Assembly: GCF_001422365.1 (NCBI RefSeq)
Contig: NZ_LMMT01000034.1
Location: forward strand, 356,944-420,943
Length of the DNA: 64,000 nucleotides
Direction of reading: 5' to 3'
Origin: Pseudorhodoferax sp. Leaf265
GTDB lineage: Bacteria; Pseudomonadota; Gammaproteobacteria; Burkholderiales; Burkholderiaceae_C
The translations under genes were made by a program, and so were the position numbers. Positions 37,355 to 45,499 of this stretch are shown piece by piece; position 1 is the stretch's first letter; each line of letters opens with the position of its first letter. The notes beneath the pieces were generated by a model. It had not been told where the DNA came from, ran no database searches, and was given only the letters and a program-made list of their open reading frames with translations.

Positions 37355-38554
37355 TCAGACGGCTTGCATGAGCGACTGCATCATGTCGTCGGCGGTCGAG
37401 ATCACCTTGGTGTTGGCCTGGTAGTTGCGTTGCGAGGTCATCAGGTTCACGAGCTCGGAGGTCATGTCCACGTTGGACTGCTCGATCGCGCCCACGGTCA
37501 GCTCGCCGGCCATGCCGGTGCCCGGCGTGGCGTACAGCGGCGTGCCGGAGTTCGAGGTGGTGGTCCAGCTGGTGTCGCTGATGGCCTGCAGGGCCTGCTC
37601 GTTCGGGAAGGTGGCCAGCGCCACGGTGCCGACCTTCTGCTTCTGGCCATTGCTGTACTCGGCGATGACCGAGCCGTCCTCGGACAGCGTGACGTTCACG
37701 CGCGTGCCCGAGGCGTAGCCGTTGGGCGCGTTGACCGAGGGGCGTGAATCGCCCGCGTACTGCGTGGTGCCGGTGTAGTCCAGCGCGATGCTCATGGGCG
37801 TGGCGCCGGCCGGCGTGGCCGTCAGCGTCACGGCCGGCACGGTGGCGAGCTGGCCGCCGGGGCCGAAATTCAGCGCCTGCGGCGTGCCGTTGGCCACGCC
37901 ATCGAAGGTGTAGTGCACCGTCACCTGGTTGGTCGCGGTCTTCACGAAGTACTGCGTGACGGTGTGCTGGCTGCCCAGCGAGTCGTAGACCACCGAGACG
38001 TCCGAGCTGTTGTAGGTCAGCGGGTTGGTGGGGTCGAAGGCGGCCGTGGGCGCCACCCAGTCGGACGACAGGTTGCTCACGTACTGCATGCGCGAGGTGG
38101 CCAGGGCCGCCACCTGGCCGCTGGGCACCTGCAGGTCGCCCATGGCACCCAGGCCGGCGCCGTCCACCGGCACGCCGTTGGCATCGCGCATCACGGCATA
38201 GCCCTGCACGCGGCGGTTGGAGGCGTCCACCAGGTAGCCGTCCTGGTCGGTGCCGAAGATGCCCACGCGGGTGTAGACCTCCACGCCGCTGGATTCCTTG
38301 GTCACGAAGAAGCCGCGGCCCTGCACCATGGCGTCCAGCCCGCGGCCGGTGGTCATGGCGCCGCCGCCGATGTCGATGCTCTGCGTCAGCGAGTTGATCT
38401 GCGCGCCGGCCGGCTGGCTGCCCGCGTAGAGCGAGGCGAAGTTGGCGCGCGTGGACTTGAAGCCGTAGGTGCCCGCATTGGCGATGTTGTTGCTGATCGA
38501 GTCCAGCGAGGTGTTGATGGCATTGATGCCGGACAGTGCGATTTCGAAGCTCAT
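37355..38554 (-). CDS. flgE: Flagellar hook protein FlgE
   Basis: This 399-residue protein builds the hook. MSFEIALSGINAINTSLDSISNNIANAGTYGFKSTRANF is the N-terminal rod/hook motif and GAIEQSNVDMTSELVNLMTSQRNYQANTKVISTADDM the C-terminal one. The middle (about 85-330) holds the surface domains. It lies 18 bases after flgD. Confidence 0.96.
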   Translation of the reverse strand: MSFEIALSGINAINTSLDSISNNIANAGTYGFKSTRANFASLYAGSQPAGAQINSLTQSIDIGGGAMTTGRGLDAMVQGRGFFVTKESSGVEVYTRVGIFGTDQDGYLVDASNRRVQGYAVMRDANGVPVDGAGLGAMGDLQVPSGQVAALATSRMQYVSNLSSDWVAPTAAFDPTNPLTYNSSDVSVVYDSLGSQHTVTQYFVKTATNQVTVHYTFDGVANGTPQALNFGPGGQLATVPAVTLTATPAGATPMSIALDYTGTTQYAGDSRPSVNAPNGYASGTRVNVTLSEDGSVIAEYSNGQKQKVGTVALATFPNEQALQAISDTSWTTTSNSGTPLYATPGTGMAGELTVGAIEQSNVDMTSELVNLMTSQRNYQANTKVISTADDMMQSLMQAV

Positions 38555-38572
38555 GGCGTTCTCCTCAGGACT

Positions 38573-39247
38573 TCAGTTGATCGGGGTGGTGGGGCGGCCG
38601 TGGAAGCCGACGAGGGACGAAGCGGGGACCTGGCCGACACCGGCGACCTGCACCATGGCGGCGCCGTTGCTGCCGATCTGCACGTTGCCCAGCAGGCCGG
38701 TGACGCTGGTGGCGGGCGCCTCCTTGGTGCTGGTCTCCACGCTCAGCGTGTAGCTGCCGGGTGCCAGGCCCAGTGCGACCGGGTCGACCGCGGTGGAGAC
38801 GGCGCCGATGGGCTTGGTGCCCAGTTCGATGCTGTGCTTGACGCCGCCGGTGCCGGTCAGCACCAGCGTGGTCTTGGTGCTGGGGCTGGACAGCGTGAAG
38901 TCGACCTGCACCGGTTCCTTGTCCAGCTGCACCTGGCTGGTCTGCACCGTGACATCGGTGCCGACCTGCGAGCCCAGCGAGATCACCTGCATGCTGGCCA
39001 TGGCACTGGCGCTGGCCGTGCCCTGGTCGGCCAAGAGGCGCAGCGCCTCGACCTGGCTCAGCTGCGAGAGCTGGCCCACGAAGGCGGCCGGGTCGGTCGG
39101 CTCCAGGGGGTTCTGGTTGCGGATCTGCGCGACCAGCAGCTTGACGAACAGGTCGGAGATGTCGCCGCCCAGCGCGGAGGCGATGCTGGGCAGGCCGGCA
39201 CTGGCCGAGCTGCCGCTGGTGGTCTGGTTGTTGACGGTGGTGACCAT
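38573..39247 (-). CDS. flgD: Hook assembly scaffold FlgD
   Basis: This 224-residue protein caps the growing hook. The conserved region FVKLLVAQIRNQNPLEPTDPAAFVGQLSQLSQVEAL lies at residues 35-70, and a C-terminal FlgD Ig-like part follows (VDFTLSSPSTKTTLVLTG). It sits between flgC and flgE with spacings of 5 and 18 bases. Confidence 0.94.
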   Translation of the reverse strand: MVTTVNNQTTSGSSASAGLPSIASALGGDISDLFVKLLVAQIRNQNPLEPTDPAAFVGQLSQLSQVEALRLLADQGTASASAMASMQVISLGSQVGTDVTVQTSQVQLDKEPVQVDFTLSSPSTKTTLVLTGTGGVKHSIELGTKPIGAVSTAVDPVALGLAPGSYTLSVETSTKEAPATSVTGLLGNVQIGSNGAAMVQVAGVGQVPASSLVGFHGRPTTPIN

Positions 39248-39252
39248 GGTGT

Positions 39253-39672
39253 TCAGCTTTCTCCGAGGCGCAGCAGAGAGGCCTGCATCGACTTGACGCG
39301 GCTCAGCACCTCGACATTGGTCTCGAAGGCGCGCGAGGCCGACAGCATGTCGGTCATCTCGGCCACCGAGTTGACGTTGGAATAGAAGACATCGCCGTCG
39401 GCGTTGGCCAGCGGGTGGTCCGGTTCGTGCACGCGGCGCAGCGGCTCGGGGCTCTCCACCACGTCCAGCACCTGCACGCGGCTACCGGCCGACTGGGCGC
39501 CCTGGCCGAGCTGGGCGATGGCCGCGAACACCGGCTTGCGCGCGCGGTAGCCGTCGGCCTCGGTGCCGGCGGCGCTCTGCGCATTGGCCAGGTTGCTGGA
39601 GATGGTGTTCAGCCGCACGGTCTGCGCCGACATGGCGGAACCGGCGATCTGGGCGATGGCGCGAAAACTCAT
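39253..39672 (-). CDS. flgC: Flagellar proximal rod protein FlgC
   Basis: This 139-residue rod protein contains LNTISSNLANAQSA early, YRARKPVFAAI, and ends SNVNSVAEMTDMLSASRAFETNVEVL. The length and motifs are those of FlgC. It is second in the flg operon, 22 bases after flgB. Confidence 0.95.
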   Translation of the reverse strand: MSFRAIAQIAGSAMSAQTVRLNTISSNLANAQSAAGTEADGYRARKPVFAAIAQLGQGAQSAGSRVQVLDVVESPEPLRRVHEPDHPLANADGDVFYSNVNSVAEMTDMLSASRAFETNVEVLSRVKSMQASLLRLGES

Positions 39673-39694
39673 GGGGTGCTCCTCACTGTCCGGG

Positions 39695-40057
39695 TCACTG
39701 GCCCGAAATGGCCTTGGCCAGGCCCTTGAGCTTCATGTCCACGAAGCGCAGGCTGGTCGCGAAATCGGCCGCGTTCTGCGAGAACGCGGCCTGCTCGACA
39801 CCGAGCTCCACCGTGTTGCCGTCCTGCGATGCGTGCTGCGGCAGCCGGTACATCAGCTCGGGTGCGCCGCTGTCCAGCACGGCGAACGGGTCGTCGCCGC
39901 TGGCGCGGCTGAGCGCCTGCGCGAAGTCGACGTCGCGCGCCTGGTAGCCCGGCGTGCTCTCGTTGGCCAGGTTCGAAGCGAGGACCTTGGTACGATCCGC
40001 GCGTAGCCGCAAGGCGTCCGCATGCAGGCCCAGGGCCTTGTCGAATTGAAGTCCCAT
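39695..40057 (-). CDS. flgB: Flagellar proximal rod protein FlgB
   Basis: This 120-residue protein starts MGLQFDKALGLHADALRLRADRTKVLASNLANESTPGYQARDVDF, the FlgB N-terminus. AGGGG lies 8-12 bases before the ATG at 40057. Longer in-frame starts exist but would run through flgA. It is the first gene of the operon; its start region overlaps the presumed start of the divergent flgA, so the promoter must lie inside flgA. Confidence 0.94.
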   Translation of the reverse strand: MGLQFDKALGLHADALRLRADRTKVLASNLANESTPGYQARDVDFAQALSRASGDDPFAVLDSGAPELMYRLPQHASQDGNTVELGVEQAAFSQNAADFATSLRFVDMKLKGLAKAISGQ

Positions 40058-40777
40058 CACATCCCCTTTCGTCGATCCATCTGGTCGTTTGGTCTGGCCG
40101 TGGCCCTGCCGCTGGTGGCACTGGCCACCGTGCCGGCGCGTGTGGAAGACCTGGTCGAGCAGGCCGCGCGCGACTGGCTCGCCGAGCAGGCCGACCAGCG
40201 CGCCCTGGCCGAGCCCGTGTTCGAGGTCAAGGCCGTGGCCCGGTTGCCGCAGCCCTTGCCGCCCTGTGCCGAACCGCTCACGGTGGACGCGCTGGAGACG
40301 CGCTCCATCGCGCGCATGCGCTTTGCCGTGGTCTGTCCCGGCAACGAGGGCTGGCAGCGCGAATGGGTGGTGCGCGCGGCGGTCTCGGCGCTGGTCGTGG
40401 TGGCCGCGCGCGACGTGCCGGCCAACCGCGCGCTGCAGGCCGAGGACCTGGCCGTCGAGCGGCGCAAGCTGACCGACCTGGCCGGCGCCGTCAACCTGCC
40501 CGAGGACGCCATCGCCCAGTCCAGCAGCCGCACGCTGCGCACCGGGCAGGCGCTGCATGCGCGCTGGCTGTCGGCGCCCGTGCTGGTCAAGCGCGGCGAC
40601 AGCGTGACCATCCGCGCACGCAACGGCGGCGTGGAGGTCAGCGCGGCTGGCGAGGCGCTGGAGAACGGCAGGCCGCGCCAGGTCGTGCGCGTGCGCAACA
40701 CCACCACCGGCAAGGTGATCCGTGCCAGGGTGCTGGAGGAGGGGCTGGTCGAGCCGGAGAACATGGGCGGGTCCTGA
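40022..40777 (+). CDS. flgA: P-ring assembly chaperone FlgA
   Basis: This up to 251-residue exported protein has a hydrophobic signal (RRSIWSFGLAVALPLVALATVPA). The C-terminal SAF-like domain is clear: VVAARDVPANRALQAEDLAVERRKLTDL, LRTGQALHARWL, VKRGDSVTIRARNGGVEV and the final GKVIRARVLEEGLVE. It escorts FlgI in the periplasm. The start is uncertain: ATG 40022 and TTG 40046 both overlap flgB on the other strand, and neither has a good ribosome site. Confidence 0.9.
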   Translation: MQAQGLVELKSHHIPFRRSIWSFGLAVALPLVALATVPARVEDLVEQAARDWLAEQADQRALAEPVFEVKAVARLPQPLPPCAEPLTVDALETRSIARMRFAVVCPGNEGWQREWVVRAAVSALVVVAARDVPANRALQAEDLAVERRKLTDLAGAVNLPEDAIAQSSSRTLRTGQALHARWLSAPVLVKRGDSVTIRARNGGVEVSAAGEALENGRPRQVVRVRNTTTGKVIRARVLEEGLVEPENMGGS

Positions 40778-40793
40778 TGCCTTGGGGCCTGCG

Positions 40794-41630
40794 TCACTCG
40801 CCGACAGCGCTGCGCGCGCGCACCTGGCGCGCCACGCGCGCAAGCTTGTCCGCGTAGTCGGGGTCGGTGGCGTAGCCGCCACGCGCCAGGCCTTGGGCGA
40901 AGGCCGCGGCATCGCTGCCCGTGTTCAGCGCGTCCTGGTAGCGCGGGCTGTTCTGCAGCAGCTGGGCGTAGTCGCGGAAGGCACTGGCATGGTTGGGGTA
41001 GGCGCGGAAGGCTTCGGTGGTCTTCTGGGCCTCGCCGCCTTCGTACTCGGTGGTCAGTGCCTGCACGCTGGCACCGCGCCAGCCGCCGCTGGCCTTGATG
41101 CCGAACAGGTTGTGGCTGTCGCCGCCATCGGTCCCGCGCAGCGGGCGCCGGCCCCAGCCCGATTCCAGCGCGGCATGCGCGGCCACCAGCTCGGGCGCCA
41201 CGCCCAGTGCGGCACCGGCCTCGCGCGCCCAGGGGCCGATCGCCTGCAAAAAGTCCTGTTGCGCCGCCGCCGGCACGGCCTGGCCAGCCGCCAGCGACGC
41301 CGCGCCAGGGCCGGCAGCCCGTGCCGGGGTGCGGGCCAGTGCCGGCGTCAGCAGGGGCAGGGCCTGGCCCTGGGCGCCGTCCACCGCGGCGGCCTGCAGT
41401 GCGGCCGCGCGGCGCAGCAGGCCCTCGGTGCCCAGTGCGGGCAGCTCGCTCTGGCTCCAGCCGTGGCGCACGAGATCGGTGATCTCCGCCTGGGCGCTGC
41501 GCATGGCGTTGGCGAAGCTGGCTGCTTGCACGGCGTTGCCACCGGCGGCCCAGGACGGGGCCGGTGCGGTGGGCGCGGTCGGTGCCAGCGCGCGCAGCGC
41601 CGTGCCGGAGGCGAAGTCAGGCGTCTGCAT
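40794..41630 (-). CDS. Stand-alone flagellar glucosaminidase (FlgJ C-terminal-like, GH73)
   Basis: This 278-residue protein has a glucosaminidase domain at 122-270: FLQAIGPWAREAGAALGVAPELVAAHAALESGWG, with the catalytic Glu at 156, and HNLFGIKASGGWRG. It is homologous to the muramidase half of FlgJ. No signal peptide is seen; in dual-domain FlgJ export runs through the flagellar apparatus, and here the N-terminal 120 residues may serve that purpose. It is last in the motB-flgM-flgN direction, overlapping flgN by 14 bases. Confidence 0.88.
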   Translation of the reverse strand: MQTPDFASGTALRALAPTAPTAPAPSWAAGGNAVQAASFANAMRSAQAEITDLVRHGWSQSELPALGTEGLLRRAAALQAAAVDGAQGQALPLLTPALARTPARAAGPGAASLAAGQAVPAAAQQDFLQAIGPWAREAGAALGVAPELVAAHAALESGWGRRPLRGTDGGDSHNLFGIKASGGWRGASVQALTTEYEGGEAQKTTEAFRAYPNHASAFRDYAQLLQNSPRYQDALNTGSDAAAFAQGLARGGYATDPDYADKLARVARQVRARSAVGE

Positions 41631-42096
41631 AGAGCGGGTCCTCGGTGCCGTGCAGCACGCGGGTGAGCAGCTGGTGCTGCTCGGTCAGCAGGCGGGCGTT
41701 GCGCAGGTTCAGGGCCTTGCAGTCCTGCACGGCCTGCTCCAGCCGGTCCCACAGGGCCTGCACGGCCGCGCGCTGCGCGGCGGGCCACTGGGCCAGCAGG
41801 GCCGGCACGCTGGGCGCGGAACCACCGCTCAGCCGCGCCAGCAGGCCGTCGCGGAACAGGCGGCGCGCATCGAGCCGGTCGACGACGGCGACGAGGGCCT
41901 CGGCCAGCGGCTCCATGGCCAGGGCGTCGTGGCGCAGTGCGCCGGCGAATTGCTGGTCCAGCAGCGCGCGCAGTTCGGCGTAGTCGGCCAGGTCGGCCTG
42001 CACATCGCGCAGCAGCCGCTCCATGGCCGGACGCGGCAGGCGGGCCGCGCCGGCCGGCGTGGCGGGGGCGTGCGCTGCCGCAGCGGGCGTCGTCAT
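41617..42096 (-). CDS. flgN: Flagellar export chaperone FlgN
   Basis: This 159-residue helical protein has FlgN features (AMERLLRDVQADLADYAELRALLDQQ, then DCKALNLRNARLLTEQHQLLTRVLHG). It serves FlgK and FlgL export. The ATG at 42096 overlaps the flgM stop (ATGA). An Ala/Pro-rich leader of 20 residues precedes the helical part. Confidence 0.88.
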   Translation of the reverse strand: MTTPAAAAHAPATPAGAARLPRPAMERLLRDVQADLADYAELRALLDQQFAGALRHDALAMEPLAEALVAVVDRLDARRLFRDGLLARLSGGSAPSVPALLAQWPAAQRAAVQALWDRLEQAVQDCKALNLRNARLLTEQHQLLTRVLHGTEDPLYADA

Positions 42097-42368
42097 CCAC
42101 GGCTCCCGTGGTAGCGCTCGATGAGCTGGGCGAGCTTGCCGGCGTCGAAGCCGAGCTCGCCGCGCTCCAGCGCGGCACGGATCTCGGCCACGCGGGCGGC
42201 ATCGATCTCGGGCATCTGTTGCAGTTGCGCGCGTGCGGCGGCCAGCAGCGCGCCGGTGGCCGACGCACCGCTGCTGGCCACGGCACCGTGCGGTGCAGCG
42301 GGCGCGGGCGCGGCGCTGGCCGGGCCGACGGCCGGGGTGGCGGGCGTGCCGGAGCTGGTGATCTTCAT
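42093..42368 (-). CDS. flgM: Anti-sigma-28 factor FlgM
   Basis: This 91-residue protein begins MKITSSGTP, the usual FlgM opening. The C-terminal sigma-binding part reads MPEIDAARVAEIRAALERGELGFDAGKLAQLIERY. It holds FliA inactive until the hook is complete, then leaves through the export gate. The ATG at 42368 is preferred over one 27 bases upstream because of the family start. Confidence 0.92.
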   Translation of the reverse strand: MKITSSGTPATPAVGPASAAPAPAAPHGAVASSGASATGALLAAARAQLQQMPEIDAARVAEIRAALERGELGFDAGKLAQLIERYHGSRG

Positions 42369-42404
42369 GCGCAATCCTCGGGTTCTGGTTTCCATGGCCG
42401 TTCC

Positions 42405-43409
42405 TCAACGCGCGCCCAGGCGCTCGCGCAGGGCCTGCAGCGCGCTGCGTTCGGGAATCACCGCGTCGGCGCCCGGCACGAACAGCGTGCTGCCCGCGGG
42501 CGGACCGAACATGGCGCGGATGGCCTGGGCATGCTCGGTGGTCAGCACCAGCAGCTCGATGCGGCGGTTCACGTCGGCGTCGGAACGGGAGAGGTCCAGC
42601 GGCGCGCGGTCGGCCATGCCGACGACCTGCAGCACGCTGGTGGTCGGCATGCCGCCGGCCATCATGTGGAAGCGCGCCGCCATGGCGCGGTTGTTGGCCA
42701 GCGACCAGTTCGACAGCGCGCCGGGGTAGGTCTCCACGCCGGCGAAGGGCGTGGAATCGGTGTGGCCCACGATCAGCATCTGGTTCTCGACCTGCGCGAA
42801 CACCGGGCCGAGCTGGCGCAGCAGCTTGCGAAAGCGCTCGGTCGGGTAGGCGTTGCCGCGCTCGAACATGCCGAAGCGGTCGGTGTCGTGCAGCAGCACG
42901 CGCAGGCCGTAGGGCGTGATGATGTTCTGCAGGTTGCTGGCCAGGCCCGTGTCGTCGGCCATGCGCGTGATCACCACGGCCAGCTCGCGCAGGTCGGCCG
43001 CGGTCTCGTAGCGGCGCGCGGGCGGCTGGTCGGGCCGGGCCTGGTTGGGCTGGCCGGCCTTGTTGGTTTCGCCGTTGGCATAGGCCTTGCGCGGCTGCAG
43101 CGTGTCGCTCTGCGCGGGCACGGGCTCGCGCGGAATCAGGCTGCCGCGCTGCTGGTCGAGCTTGGCGATCAGGCTGCCGCCGTCCTCGAACAGCTTGCCG
43201 CCCTGGGTACGCCGCAGGTCGGCCACGGCCTCCTCGGAGCTGCGCGCGGCCAGGATCCAGAGCACCAGGAACAGGCACATGAGTGCCAGCACGAAGTCGG
43301 CGAACGCCACCTTCCAGGCGCCGCCATGGGCCTCGTCGTGCCCCTTCTTGGACACCTTCTTGATGATGGTGGCATGGCCCTTGTCGCGGCCGGCGGCGGC
43401 GGTGTTCAT
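42405..43409 (-). CDS. motB: Stator protein MotB (LafU-like)
   Basis: This 334-residue protein has a cytoplasmic N-terminus, one membrane helix (VAFADFVLALMCLFLVLWILA) with the ion-carrying Asp at residue 38, and a C-terminal OmpA-like domain (LIVGHTDSTPFAG, NNRAMAARFHMMAGG, RSDADVNRRIELLVL). It anchors the stator to peptidoglycan. The start overlaps the motA stop (ATGA). Confidence 0.93.
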   Translation of the reverse strand: MNTAAAGRDKGHATIIKKVSKKGHDEAHGGAWKVAFADFVLALMCLFLVLWILAARSSEEAVADLRRTQGGKLFEDGGSLIAKLDQQRGSLIPREPVPAQSDTLQPRKAYANGETNKAGQPNQARPDQPPARRYETAADLRELAVVITRMADDTGLASNLQNIITPYGLRVLLHDTDRFGMFERGNAYPTERFRKLLRQLGPVFAQVENQMLIVGHTDSTPFAGVETYPGALSNWSLANNRAMAARFHMMAGGMPTTSVLQVVGMADRAPLDLSRSDADVNRRIELLVLTTEHAQAIRAMFGPPAGSTLFVPGADAVIPERSALQALRERLGAR

Positions 43410-44308
43410 GCTCTGTCGCTCGCGCGCCTGGCGGGTTCGGGTTCGCCGCCGCCGGTCAGGGCATTGATCCAGCCCTCCAGCTTGGCGAAGCTCGGCTTGG
43501 TGTTGAGCTGCACGAGGCGCCGGCCGGCGTCGATGGCCAGGAGCGGCGGCTTGCCGGCCACGTGCGTGACGATGACGACCTTGACGATCTCCAGCATCGA
43601 CATCTCCTCGGCCACCAGCTGCTTCATCATGTTGCACATGGGGTCGAGCAGGCAGTAGCACATGAAGATGCCGATGAAGGTGCCGACCATGGCTGCGCCC
43701 ACCTTGGCGGCGACCTCGGCCGAGCCGGCGCCCTCGCCGATGGCGGCCATGGTCATCACGATGCCCAGCACGGCGGCCACGATGCCGAAGCCGGGCATGG
43801 CCTCGGCGATCTTCTGCAGCGACTTCTGCGGCTGGTTCAGCTCCTCGTGGATGGCCTCGATCTCGTGGTCGAGCACGCCTTCAAGCTCATGCGCGCTGAT
43901 CTTGCCCATGGCCATCAGGCGGAAGTTGTCGACGATGAAGGCCAAGAGCTTGGGGTCGGCCAGCACCAGCGGGTAGCGCTTGAACATGTCGCTTTCCTGC
44001 GGCGCCTCGACGTGCGCGTCCAGCGCCTTCAGGCCGCCGGCGGCGGTCTGCAGCAGCTCGTACATGAGCAGCAGCAGCTGGCGGTGGAACTCGTTGCCGT
44101 CGCGCCGCTTTCCGAGGCTGTGCTTGACCTGCAGCCACAGCTCGCCGAGCACGTGCTTGGGGTTGCCGATCACCAGCGCACCGGCACCGGCGCCACAGAT
44201 GATGACGATCTCGACCGGTTGCCAGATGACGCTCATCTGGCCGCCGTGGAACATGAAGCCCCCGAACACGGTGACGGCGATGATCAGCAGGCCGACTAGG
44301 AATTGCAT
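43406..44308 (-). CDS. motA: Stator protein MotA (LafT-like)
   Basis: This 300-residue membrane protein has four helices and a large cytoplasmic loop. MQFLVGLLIIAVTVFGGFMFHGG and the helix 3-4 region (GIVAAVLGIVMTMAAIGEG, KVGAAMVGTFIGIFMCYCLLDP) are typical. KRYPLVLADPKLLAFIVDN lies in the loop. Length is close to E. coli MotA (295), the proton type. It lies 16 bases after fliA. Confidence 0.94.
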   Translation of the reverse strand: MQFLVGLLIIAVTVFGGFMFHGGQMSVIWQPVEIVIICGAGAGALVIGNPKHVLGELWLQVKHSLGKRRDGNEFHRQLLLLMYELLQTAAGGLKALDAHVEAPQESDMFKRYPLVLADPKLLAFIVDNFRLMAMGKISAHELEGVLDHEIEAIHEELNQPQKSLQKIAEAMPGFGIVAAVLGIVMTMAAIGEGAGSAEVAAKVGAAMVGTFIGIFMCYCLLDPMCNMMKQLVAEEMSMLEIVKVVIVTHVAGKPPLLAIDAGRRLVQLNTKPSFAKLEGWINALTGGGEPEPARRASDRA

Positions 44309-44324
44309 GGTGGTGGGTCCCGGG

Positions 44325-45041
44325 TCAGGCTTCCTTGAGGAAGTCCTTCATCTTGCGCAGCGCGCCCTTGTTGATCTGGCACACGCGGGCGTCCGTCAGG
44401 CCCAGCACCGCGGCGATTTCCTTGAGGCTCAGGTCGAATTCGTAGTACAGCTGCACCACGCGCTGCTCGCGCGCGTCCAGCACCGCCAGCGCCTGCTCGA
44501 TGCTGCGCCGGGTCATCAGCGCGGCCTCGGGCGACTGGCCTTGCGAGGGCAGGCGGTGCAGTTCCTCGATGATCTCGTCGAAGCTGACCAGCAGCTCGGC
44601 GTTCTCGGCCAGGCGGTGTTCCTGCAGCTCGTCGGCCGAGATGTGCAGCTCGGCCTGCAGCTCGGCCTCGCTCGGCGCATGGCCGAGCCTGCGCGTGAGC
44701 GCGCGTTCGGCGTCGCGCAGCTTGTGGCTGTCCTGGCGCACGCTGCGCGGGCGCCAGTCCTGGCGGCGGAGCTCGTCCAGGATGCTGCCGCGCACGCGCA
44801 GCGCCGCGAAGGCGGCGAACTTGGCGTCGGGCTCGCCGTAGCGGCGCAGCGCTTCCAGCAGGCCCATGAGGCCGATCTGCTCCATGTCTTCGCGGTCGAT
44901 GGCGCCGCCGATCTGCGAGGAGAGCTGGCGCGTGATGCGCTTGACCAGCGGCAGCCAGGCCAGCAGCTGCTGTTGCTCGAGCGCAGCCGCGCCGCGCTCT
45001 GCAGCTCCCTTCAGTTCGGCGTATCCGTCGCGCAGGTCCAT
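44325..45041 (-). CDS. fliA: Flagellar sigma factor FliA (sigma-28, LafS-like)
   Basis: This 238-residue sigma-70-family protein has region 2 (LLAWLPLVKRITRQL, DMEQIGLMGLLEALRRYGE), KFAAFAALRVRGSILDELRRQDWRPR, region 3 and region 4 (LDAREQRVVQLYYEFDLSLKEIAAVLGLTDARVCQINKGALRKM). It should direct late flagellar promoters of this locus. It sits between fliL and motA, and FlgM is encoded in the same operon. No clear TAAA-GCCGATAA promoter was found nearby. Confidence 0.95.
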   Translation of the reverse strand: MDLRDGYAELKGAAERGAAALEQQQLLAWLPLVKRITRQLSSQIGGAIDREDMEQIGLMGLLEALRRYGEPDAKFAAFAALRVRGSILDELRRQDWRPRSVRQDSHKLRDAERALTRRLGHAPSEAELQAELHISADELQEHRLAENAELLVSFDEIIEELHRLPSQGQSPEAALMTRRSIEQALAVLDAREQRVVQLYYEFDLSLKEIAAVLGLTDARVCQINKGALRKMKDFLKEA

Positions 45042-45043
45042 GC

Positions 45044-45499
45044 TCACTCGATGATCAGCTTGCTGATCAAGGCCTCGGCGAAGGGTTGCTCGATGCTGTC
45101 GGCCGCGTAGCGCGCCTTGTAGGCGGCGTTGACTTCGGTGGTCAGCTGCTCGATGGTCAGCCCGCCGGCCTTCTCCAGCGTGAACTCGGACAAGGCCATC
45201 ACGGTCACGCTGCGCAGCAGCGGCAGCTGGTCCTTGACGGCCTTTTCCTTGACCGGGTCGTCGGCCTTGAACACCACGTCCACGGCCATGTAGTGCGCCA
45301 GCGGGTCGCCCGCCTGGCTGCGCAGCATCACGATGACCTTGTCCAGCGTGACATAGCGGAAGGTCGAGGGCTTGGGCGGCGGCGGGGCCTTGGCCTCGGT
45401 GCTGTGCCCGCGCTGCCACCACCAGAAGCCGCCGCCGGCCGCGCCCGCGGTCAGCAGCACGGCACCGGCGATGAGGGCGATGAGCTTGCCTTTGGTCAT
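45044..45499 (-). CDS. fliL: Flagellar basal body-associated protein FliL
   Basis: This 151-residue protein has one N-terminal membrane helix (LIALIAGAVLLTAGAAGGGFWWW) and a FliL domain (FRYVTLDKVIVMLRSQAGDPLAHYMAVDVVFKADD). It supports stators. The start overlaps the fliK stop by 4 bases. It ends 2 bases before fliA. Confidence 0.9.
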   Translation of the reverse strand: MTKGKLIALIAGAVLLTAGAAGGGFWWWQRGHSTEAKAPPPPKPSTFRYVTLDKVIVMLRSQAGDPLAHYMAVDVVFKADDPVKEKAVKDQLPLLRSVTVMALSEFTLEKAGGLTIEQLTTEVNAAYKARYAADSIEQPFAEALISKLIIE

